A DNA stretch of 64,000 nt, taken from the NCBI RefSeq assembly GCF_014204865.1, contig NZ_JACHMG010000001.1, positions 2,108,001-2,172,000 on the forward strand, written 5' to 3'. The DNA comes from Amycolatopsis jiangsuensis. Its GTDB lineage: Bacteria; Actinomycetota; Actinomycetes; Mycobacteriales; Pseudonocardiaceae. The position numbers and the translations under genes are program-made. The notes beneath the pieces were generated by a model, which was not told the origin of the DNA, ran no database searches, and worked only from the letters and a program-made list of their open reading frames with translations. This document shows positions 43,255-51,200 of this stretch, piece by piece; within the stretch, counting starts at the first letter, position 1, and every line of letters begins with the position of its first letter.

Positions 43255-44553
43255 TCACTGTAGATCGCGGCCCTTCGTCTCCGGGCTCAGCAGAGTGGTA
43301 ACCACGCCGACCAGGACGAGGACGACCATGTAGAGGGCGAACGCCCACTCCAGGCCGCGGCTGCTCGCCCAGGTCAGGATGTAGGGTGCCGTCCCGCCGA
43401 AGATCGCGACGACGAATGAGTAGGGCACGCCGATCCCCGACGCCCGCACCTCGGTCGGGAACAGTTCGGCGAAGTAGGCGGGCATGATCCCGACGAAGGC
43501 ACCCAGGAAGAACAGGGCGACGGCCATGATTCCGAACAGGCGCCACGCGGAGTCGTTCAACGCCGCCAGTAGCGGAAAAGACAGCGCGACGAACGCCACC
43601 CCATAGCCGAGGAAGACAGGTTTGCGCCCGATGCGGTCGGACAGCTTGCCCCACAAGGGCAACGTGGCCATGAACACGACGTTGGCCGCGACCGTGGCCC
43701 ACAGCGCCCCCGGCGCAGGCACGCCCTTCGCGGTGATCGCGAAGCCGGACAGTCCGATCGCCCAGGCGTAGTAGACGACAGTGCTGGCCAGGCTGAATCC
43801 GAGGATCCGCGCGAGGCTGCGCTTGTTCCGGCCCAGCCCGCGCAGCAGGTCGCGAGTGGACTGGCGTGCGGACACGGCCCCGGTGAACGACTCGGTTTCC
43901 GGCAGCGTCCTACGCAGGTACAGACCCACGAGCCCGAGCAGCCCGCCGATCAGAAAGGGGATGCGCCACGCCCAGTTCCGCACGGCCTCAGCGCCGAGCA
44001 CGCTGCTCGCGCCCGCGCCGATCAGCGAGGCCAGCACGATACCGGCGGTCACCGAAACGTAGAGGCTCGTGGACCACAGTCCGCGGCGGGCGCGCGGCGC
44101 GATCTCGGCGATGTAGGTGTACGACGCCGCGATCTCCCCGCCGTGGGCCAGCCCCTGCGCCAGACGCGCGAACACGAGAATCACCGCAGCCCAGGTACCG
44201 ACCTGGGCGTGGGTCGGCGCGAGCCCGATGAGGAGACTGCCGGCCGCCATGAGGATCATCGACGCGGTCATCGAGAACCGGCGGCCGCGCCGGTCGGCGA
44301 GCCAGCCAAAGACGAAGCCGCCGATCGGCCGCATCACGAACCCGACCGCGAACACGGCCAAAGTGGACAGCAACGCGCCGGTGGCTCCGTCGTCGACGAA
44401 GAACTGCTTGGCGAAGAAGGACGCGAAGATCGCGTAGACGCTCCAGTCATACCACTCGAGCGTGTTGCCGACCCCGGCACCGAGCAAAGTGCGAAAAGCT
44501 CGCGGGCGGGTGGTGGTCGTAGTAGTGATGGATTGTCTGCTGGGTGCGGACAT
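43255..44553 (-). CDS. MFS transporter, metabolite:H+ symporter (MHS) family
   Basis: From ATG at 44553, preceded by AAAGGAG, the protein has 432 residues and 12 membrane segments. MHS signatures include GNTLEWYDWSVYAIFASFF at TM1, RPIGGFVFGWLADRRGRR (motif A), ASYTYIAEIAPRARRGL in the first half and LWGKLSDRIGRKPV in the second. The family imports shikimate, citrate, proline/betaine and similar small acids. An upstream ATG at 44571 is possible but lacks a ribosome site. It lies between the decayed and intact PanE-like copies. Confidence 0.87.
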   Translation of the reverse strand: MSAPSRQSITTTTTTRPRAFRTLLGAGVGNTLEWYDWSVYAIFASFFAKQFFVDDGATGALLSTLAVFAVGFVMRPIGGFVFGWLADRRGRRFSMTASMILMAAGSLLIGLAPTHAQVGTWAAVILVFARLAQGLAHGGEIAASYTYIAEIAPRARRGLWSTSLYVSVTAGIVLASLIGAGASSVLGAEAVRNWAWRIPFLIGGLLGLVGLYLRRTLPETESFTGAVSARQSTRDLLRGLGRNKRSLARILGFSLASTVVYYAWAIGLSGFAITAKGVPAPGALWATVAANVVFMATLPLWGKLSDRIGRKPVFLGYGVAFVALSFPLLAALNDSAWRLFGIMAVALFFLGAFVGIMPAYFAELFPTEVRASGIGVPYSFVVAIFGGTAPYILTWASSRGLEWAFALYMVVLVLVGVVTTLLSPETKGRDLQ

Positions 44554-44619
44554 GTGCACTCCTTTGGGCATTCCGACGAGCCGTCGCGGCTGCGCCGCGA
44601 CGGTGTAGTTCGAATGGCG

Positions 44620-44907
44620 TTAGCGCCCGGCTGCGCGGCGCACGGCGCGGACGGCGTTGACGTAACCGGTGCAGCGACAGAGGTTGCCGCTCAACGCGTC
44701 ACGGATCTCCGCGTCCGACGGCGAGGGCGTGCTTTCGAGTAGCGTGACGGCGGACAGGATCATGCCGGGAAGGCAGAACCCGCATTGGAAGGCGTACTCG
44801 GCCATGAACGCTTCCTGCACGGGATGGGGATCCGCGTGTGTCCCCAGCCCGGCCAGTGTGTCGACGCGGGCGCCGTCGGCTCGCCCGGCGAGCAGCAGGC
44901 AGTTCAT
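44620..44907 (-). pseudogene. [2Fe-2S] subunit of a molybdenum hydroxylase, C-terminal fragment
   Basis: The 95-residue frame contains QCGFCLPGMILSAVTLL and LSGNLCRCTGY, the second [2Fe-2S] domain of xanthine-dehydrogenase/CO-dehydrogenase small subunits. The N-terminal plant-ferredoxin-like domain with its four Cys is missing; only MNCLLLAG, the end of the linker region, remains. No medium or large subunit gene is next to it. It cannot work as a complete subunit. Confidence 0.75.
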
Positions 44908-45125
44908 AGTTTCGCGACCTGGGAGCTCACCCCAGGTCGGCGACAGCGCGGTGGTCGCCTAAGACGTCTGCATCGGCGGTCTCATGCTCCCTCCCGGACA
45001 GTCGGCGGTAGACGCGCTCGCCGGCGCCGAGCAGTGATGGACGAGGGACTGTCGCGGCCAAGACCTTCGTCGAGGGACACGTTCTCGATTCCTAGCGCGC
45101 CTGGTGGCGGGCAAAGCAGCCTGAG
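44908..45125. other. intergenic stretch without recognisable gene
   Basis: All frames are short and none resembles a family. It lies upstream of the truncated iron-sulfur gene and may hold the rest of its decayed 5' part. Confidence 0.4.
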
Positions 45126-45782
45126 TCAGGTGTCCTCGCCCCGCCGCTGCGCGTGGTGCAGGCCCAGCGCGCCGGCCGGCGGCAGGGGCTCGCGTTCCGC
45201 CGCGCCATCGGCGCTGAATGTCTGCAACAGGTAGGCGACGAAGCGCCGAGAGAGGTCCTCCGCGTGTTCCGGTGGGGCGTCGCGAAGACCTCCGTTGGCC
45301 AGCAGGATCATGATCAGGTCGCCGGGGGCGAAGTCCGGCCGCAGCCGCCCCGCCTCCTGCGCACGCTGGACGAGTTTCGCGAACAGGGTTTCGACGTCCC
45401 TGCGCCGCTTCCGGTAGTCGACCCGGTCGGCGAACAGCGCGAGGAATGCCTCGGTAAAGCCGCGATCTTTCAGCTGCTCCGCGCAGGTGAACTCGAGGAG
45501 CCGGCAGAAGCCGTGCCACGGATCGGGGTCGTCGGCGGCTTCGTCCAGCAAAGCCTGGCAGCGCGCGATCTGCTCGGTGAACACCTCGGTCACCAAAGCT
45601 TCCTTCGTCGGGAACCGACGGAAGAGCGTCGCCACCCCGACGTCCGCGTGGCGGGCGATGGTGCTCATCGGGACGTCGATGCCGCGGGCGCGGAAGAGCT
45701 CTCGGGCCGTCTCCACGATCCTCACGCGGTTGCGCGCGGCGTCCGAGCGCAACCCGTCCTCGCCGCTCCGTTGCGTATTCAC
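45126..45782 (-). CDS. TetR/AcrR-family regulator, divergent from P450
   Basis: From GTG at 45782 the protein has 218 residues. The helix-turn-helix is ARHADVGVATLFRRFPTKEAL at about residues 38-58. The second domain resembles the SbtR-like group (DRGFTEAFLALFADR). It is divergent from the P450-PanE-like pair, with 167 bp between the starts, and is the likely regulator of those genes. A longer frame from 45896 adds residues without a ribosome site. Confidence 0.85.
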   Translation of the reverse strand: MNTQRSGEDGLRSDAARNRVRIVETARELFRARGIDVPMSTIARHADVGVATLFRRFPTKEALVTEVFTEQIARCQALLDEAADDPDPWHGFCRLLEFTCAEQLKDRGFTEAFLALFADRVDYRKRRRDVETLFAKLVQRAQEAGRLRPDFAPGDLIMILLANGGLRDAPPEHAEDLSRRFVAYLLQTFSADGAAEREPLPPAGALGLHHAQRRGEDT

Positions 45783-45949
45783 ACGTCCAGTGAACCGGAC
45801 GCGACATCGGAATTCCAGCCCGCGTGCGCCACAGCGAGTTGAGTCACTCGAACGACGGTTGTTCTCACTTCCGCAGAAGTGGACAACTCGCTCCATTTGG
45901 AGTGTTAACGTCGATGACAGTGATCATCGGAGCACATTCGGGAGATGTC

Positions 45950-47155
45950 GTGACTACAAGCCGTATCGATCCGCCGGCGGAAATTCCGTTGCCCATGCGG
46001 CGAAATGGTCTCGATCCTGCCCCCGAGCTGCTTTCCCTGCACAAGGACGACGGCGTTGTGCGAATCGACGGCCCGTTCCGGGCTCCGACCTGGCTGGTGA
46101 CCCGTTACGCGGACGTCAGAGCCGTCTTGGCGGACACCGCCCGGTTCAGCAATGCCGCTCCCCTGCCGGGATTCGCCGAGGCGAACGCGGAACAATCCGT
46201 CGCCGGAAACCTGCTTCTTTCCGACCCGCCGGACCACCACCGCCTGCGCCGGATGCTCAGCGGTCAGTTCACCCTGCGGAGGATGCGCGCGCTCGCCCCG
46301 CGCGTCGAGCAGATCGTCGAAGAGCACCTCGACGTGATGGCGCAGAAGGGACCACCGGCGGACCTCATCGCCGACTTCGCCCTTCCCGTTCCATCGCTGG
46401 TGATCTGCGAACTGCTCGGCGTCCCCTGGGACGAACGCGACGAATTCCAGCGGCGCAGCGCCGAGCAGATGGACCTTTCGCGGCCCGAGCACGAGCGCGT
46501 GGCCGCCCTGCAGGAACTGCACCGGTACCTGAGCGGGCTGGTCGTCCGTGCGCGGCGGAGTCCTGCCGACGACCTGCTCGGAATGCTGGTGCGCGAACAC
46601 GGCGACGAGCTGACCGATCCCGAGCTGGCCGGGATGGCGCTATTGCTCCTGGTCGCCGGCCACGAGACGACGGCCAACATGATCGGCCTGGGCACCCTGG
46701 CACTGTTGCGCCACCCCGATCAGCTCGCCGTCGTCCGCGACGACCCGGCCGCAACGGAGAGGGCCGTGGAGGAACTGCTGCGATGGCTGTCGGTGGTCCA
46801 CACGGGTGTCCAGCGCACGGCCACGGCCGATGTCGAATTGGCCGGCGTCACCATCCGCGCCGGCGACGCCGTGCTAGTCGCCCTTCCCGCCGCCAACCGC
46901 GATCCCGGGTTCATCGACCACCCCGACGCGCTCGACATCGGTCGCGGCGAAGCGGGACACCTGGCGTTCGGTCATGGCGTGCACCATTGTCTGGGAGCAC
47001 CGCTGGCGCGTTTGGAACTGTGCGCGGCGTTTCCTGCCCTGCTCCGCCGCTTCCCTTCACTGGCGCTCGCCGTGCCGGACTCTGAGGTCGAGTTCCGCGT
47101 GTTCAATTCCGTCTACGGCGCGGCTGCGCTCCCGGTCAGCTGGGAGATCCGATGA
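45950..47155 (+). CDS. cytochrome P450
   Basis: From GTG at 45950, preceded by GGGAG at 5 bases, the protein has 401 residues. The I-helix oxygen-binding motif is AGHETT (236-241), the K-helix ExxR is EELLR (274-278), and the heme-binding FGHGVHHCLG holds Cys347. It is a soluble bacterial class I P450 that needs a ferredoxin; none is encoded nearby. Its stop overlaps the start of the PanE-like gene by 4 bp, so oxidation by the P450 and reduction by the dehydrogenase may act on one substrate. ATG at 45914 is an alternative start. Confidence 0.9.
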   Translation: MTTSRIDPPAEIPLPMRRNGLDPAPELLSLHKDDGVVRIDGPFRAPTWLVTRYADVRAVLADTARFSNAAPLPGFAEANAEQSVAGNLLLSDPPDHHRLRRMLSGQFTLRRMRALAPRVEQIVEEHLDVMAQKGPPADLIADFALPVPSLVICELLGVPWDERDEFQRRSAEQMDLSRPEHERVAALQELHRYLSGLVVRARRSPADDLLGMLVREHGDELTDPELAGMALLLLVAGHETTANMIGLGTLALLRHPDQLAVVRDDPAATERAVEELLRWLSVVHTGVQRTATADVELAGVTIRAGDAVLVALPAANRDPGFIDHPDALDIGRGEAGHLAFGHGVHHCLGAPLARLELCAAFPALLRRFPSLALAVPDSEVEFRVFNSVYGAAALPVSWEIR

Positions 47156-48099
47156 AAATCCTGATGTTCGGGCGCGGCACGATCGCCACCCTCTACGGCT
47201 GGGCGCTGGAAAAGGCGGGACACGAGGTCGAGTTCTACGTCCGGCCGGGCCGAGCGGCAACGCTCGGTTCCCTGGTGGACCTGCAGATCCGGGACGGGCG
47301 GGCGCGCCGCGGCGCTGCGGTCGTCCAGCACTGGCCAATCACCCTACGGGAAGAGCTGACCGCCAGGCACGACTACGACCTGATCGTGCTGAGCGTCAAC
47401 CACGACCAGCTGGACAACGCCATCGGCTTCCTGAGCCCTCGTGTCGGCGATGCCACCGTGCTGATGTTCGGAAACGTCTGGGCGGAGCCATCGGCCGTCG
47501 TGTCCCGGCTGCCCGGCGACCAAGTTGTCTGGGCATTCCCCGGCGGTGGTGGGGGCTTCACCGGCTCCACCCTCCGCGGTGGCGTCCTGAAGAACATCTT
47601 CATGGGTTTCTGCGAAGGCTCGAACCGGACCGAGCGGTACCAGACCGTCCGAGCCCTCTTCAAGGACGCCGGCTTCTCAGTGTCCGAGCAACCGGACTTC
47701 CGCACCTGGCTCTGGATCCACTTCATCATGGACGCCGGACTCCTGACTCAGGGACTGGCGGTGGGAGGACAGGCGCGCCTGGTCGCCTCGCGCGAGGCGG
47801 TCAAGCAGTCCGTTCTCCTGGTGCGCGAAATGATTCCGCTGGTGCAGGCCCGAGGAGGAACACCAGGCAGGGGTGCCGCCCTCATCTCGCGTGTCCCCGC
47901 AGAGCTGCTCGGCTTCCTCCTGCACAGACTCCTGGCCGGTAAGAACCTGTACAGCTTCATCATGGAAGAGGTGGAACGGACGGGGCACATGACTCGGGAG
48001 AGTGCCGGCCTCTACGCCAGAGACGTACTCGCGGAAGCACGGAGAATCGGGTTCCCGATGCCGCGGCTCGCGTCACTGGAGACCGTATTCGCACTCTGA
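47152..48099 (+). CDS. ketopantoate reductase-like (PanE/ApbA) dehydrogenase
   Basis: The 315-residue protein has N-terminal NADP-binding GRGTIATLYG (residues 8-17) and the PanE-type layout: DYDLIVLSVNHDQLDNAI, then VLMFGNVWAEPSAV, with a helical C-terminal domain. The true ketopantoate reductase Lys/Asn/Ser/Glu set is not all recognisable, and several residues differ, so a specialised 2-hydroxy-acid or other NADP-dependent reductase is likely. It is coupled to the P450 by a 4-bp overlap. A decayed near-identical copy lies at 42660-43220. Confidence 0.8.
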   Translation: MKILMFGRGTIATLYGWALEKAGHEVEFYVRPGRAATLGSLVDLQIRDGRARRGAAVVQHWPITLREELTARHDYDLIVLSVNHDQLDNAIGFLSPRVGDATVLMFGNVWAEPSAVVSRLPGDQVVWAFPGGGGGFTGSTLRGGVLKNIFMGFCEGSNRTERYQTVRALFKDAGFSVSEQPDFRTWLWIHFIMDAGLLTQGLAVGGQARLVASREAVKQSVLLVREMIPLVQARGGTPGRGAALISRVPAELLGFLLHRLLAGKNLYSFIMEEVERTGHMTRESAGLYARDVLAEARRIGFPMPRLASLETVFAL

Positions 48100-48182
48100 G
48101 CGCATCTTTCCGCGCGGAGGAACTAGTTTCCGACGGCAGTACCACCGGTTGTCCACACCGAGCACCGCGCTCGTCACGTTCC

Positions 48183-48201
48183 CGTGTCGGCCACCGACAC
48201 G
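48183..48201. terminator. hairpin between P450 operon and NRPS
   Basis: CGTGTCGG-CCA-CCGACACG forms a perfect 8-bp stem at 48183-48201, between two convergent genes. It could end transcription from both sides; there is no T run. Confidence 0.45.
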
Positions 48202-48221
48202 CCTGACAGCACCAACTCAGC

Positions 48222-51200
48222 TCAACTTGGTCGAGGCGAATTCGACACAGGCCCCAAGGCCTCGGCGAGGCCGGCGAGAGTGGGATTCTTGAAGACCAGG
48301 GCCGGCGGAACCCGGCGCCCGAGTCGTTCGCCGAGCCGGCTCGCGACCGTGGCGATGGTCAACGAGCTGCCGCCGACGTCGAAGAAGCCGTCCTCCGGCC
48401 CGAAGTCGTCGCCGAGCCCCAGGCACTCCCGCCACACTTCGGCGACGAGGAGCTGGATTTTGGTTGCGGGCCGGCGGGTGGCCGGGGGAAGGGCGGCCAC
48501 CGAGCGCGGGGCGGGCAATGCCTCCCGGTCGACCTTGCCGTTCGGGGTCAAGGGGATCTCGCCGATCACGGTGTAACTCTGCGGCAGCATGTAAGGCGGT
48601 AGTTTCGCCGCCACATGAGCGCGCAGTTCCGCCGCTTCCGGAGCGGGCCGGTCAGTGTGCTCGGGGATCACGTAGGCCGCCAGATGATCCGCGCCGGAAC
48701 CGGTGCCGGCCATGGCGACGACGCATTCGGCCACGGCGGGGTGACTCTGCAGCGCGGACTCGATCTCGCCGAGCTCGATGCGGAAGCCGCGCACCTTGAC
48801 CTGGTGGTCGTTGCGACCGAGGAAGACCAGGTTGCCATCGGGTAGCAGCCGAACCACGTCGCCCGTGGCATACATCCGGGCGTCGGGCTCCGCGGCGTAC
48901 GGGTCGGGCAGGTATGCCGCCGCTGTGCGGGCCGGCCGGCCGAGGTAGCCACGGCCGACCGCGCTGCCGCCGACGTACAGCAGGCCGCGACAGCCAGGGG
49001 CCACCGGGCGTAACCGCGGGTCCAGGACGTAGAGGAGCGCGTTGTCGGTCGCCCGGCCGAACGGGACGCTCGGGAGATGACTGTGCCGATCGAGCAGCTC
49101 TTCCGTGATCGGACAGAATGCCGAGGTGATGGTAGCTTCGGTGGGCCCGTACTCGTTGTAGACCTGGCATCCCGGCGCGGTGGCGGACAGGACGCGGCGG
49201 GCCACGTCGTGTGGCACGGCTTCGGCACCAGTGAACAGCAGACGTACGGAAGCGAGTCGCGCGGCCGGATCCGTACCGGACTCCAGCAAGACCCGCATTT
49301 GCGAGGGCGTTGCGTTGAGCGTCGTGATGCCGCGCTCGGCGACCTGCCGCAGGAACTCCTCGGGGTCGTAGGCCGCGGTGGGGCTCGCGAAGTGCAGTTC
49401 GGCGCCGGACACCAGGCACTGGAAGATCTCCCAGACCGAGTTGTCGAACGCTGTCGAGTGGTTGAGCAGGGCCCGGTCCCGCCCGGTCAGTTGGCACAAC
49501 CGCTGGTTCCACTCCAAGAACCCCGTGATGTTGGCGTGGGTGATCATGACACCCTTGGGATTGCCGGTGGAGCCCGATGTGTAGATCACGTAGGCGAGGT
49601 GGTGAGGTTGTGCCTCTTCGAGCGGCCCGGGATCTTTGCCAGGCTCCTGATCCACCTCCACGAGGCACACGTCGTCGCTGAACAGAGCCGATGTGGGGTG
49701 CCCCGGATCGGCGACGACCAGGCGGACGCCCGAGTCGGCCAGCAGGTACCGCAGCCGGTCCGTCGGATAGCTTGGGTCGAGCGGCACGTAGGCGCCTCCC
49801 GCCCTCAGCACGCCCAGCAGGGCGACCACCAGCTCGACCGAGCGCTCGAGGCAAACAGCGACCAGGCTTTCGGGGCGGACCCCCTCGGCTCGCAGTTTCC
49901 GCGCCAAGGCCGAACTCCGTGCATCGGCCTCCGCGAAGGTCAGCGACCGACCGTCGCCAACGACGCAGATCGCGTCCGGCGTGCTCCGCACCTGATGGTC
50001 CCACAGGCGGACCAGGGTGCTGGGCCCTGGCACGGGTTCTGCCCGGTTGCCGGTGGTGAGAGCGCGCAGCTCGTCGGCCGTGACGATCTCCAGCTCGGAC
50101 AGCGGGGCGGCGACGTCGGACACCATCTGCTCGATGACCCGCAGGAAGTGCCGGCCGAGTCCGCGGACGAAGGCAGCGTCGAACAGGTCGGTGGCGTACT
50201 CGACGGAGATGCTGAGGTCACCGGTCCCGGCAGCGTGGTCCGTCACGTCGATGGCGAGGTCGAAGCGGGCGGTGCCGAGCCGTCCCTCCAGCTCCTTGCG
50301 GTCGTACAGCTCGGTGAGGTGACCGGCCACCGGCTCCTCGTGCAGAGCGAACAGCACCTGGAACAACGGGTTGCGGCTCAGGTCGCGTTCCGGGCTCAAC
50401 TCAGCCACCAGCTTCTCGAAAGGCAGCTCTTGGTGCGCGTATGCCTGCCGCGCAACCTCGCGGACCCGGCCCAGCAGCTCGCGCCAGGTCGGATCGCCGG
50501 AGAAGTCGGTGCGCAGGACGACGGTGTTCACGAAGTAGCCGACCACATCGTCCAGCTCGGGACGCGGCCGGCCGCCAATCAGCGTGCCGACGGCGACGTC
50601 GGTCTCGTCGGCGTAGCGACCGAGCAGCACCTGCAACGGAGCCAGCAGGCCCATGAACAACGTGATGCCTTCGGCACGGCACAGCCGCCTGAGCCGGCGA
50701 GTCAAGTCGATCGGGACACGCAGTAGTTCGCGGCGGCCACGATGGCTCGCGGCGGGCGGCCGGGGACGGCTGGTCGGCAGCTCCAGGACAGGCATCCCCG
50801 ACAACCGGGCGCGCCAGTGACCTGACAGCCGCTCCAACTCGGCACCGGTGAGCCGCTCACGCTGCCAAGCCGCGTAGTCGGCGTACGTCACAGGCAGCGG
50901 CGCCGGGATGGGGCGGTGGCCGTCGGCGAGGCCCGCGTAGTACTCGCCAAGCTCCCGGACCATGAGGTCGATCGACGCGCCGTCGCAGGCCAGGTGATGC
51001 ATCGTCAGCAAGACCACGTCACGGCTCGGAGCACACAGCACGTCCGCGCGCAGCAGCGGTGGGCGGTCGAGCGCGAACGGGGCACGGACAAGCCGGGTGA
51101 TCAGCGCGTCCAGCTCCTCCTCTGCCACCTCGATGCGGCGCAGCGGCACCGAGGCCGGCTCGCGCGGTTCGGGACGGCCCCGGCCGTCGTCGGAGACGAA

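Noticed and set aside
44940..45125. Possible short coding frames upstream of the iron-sulfur fragment
   Set aside because: No frame shows family similarity or a convincing start.
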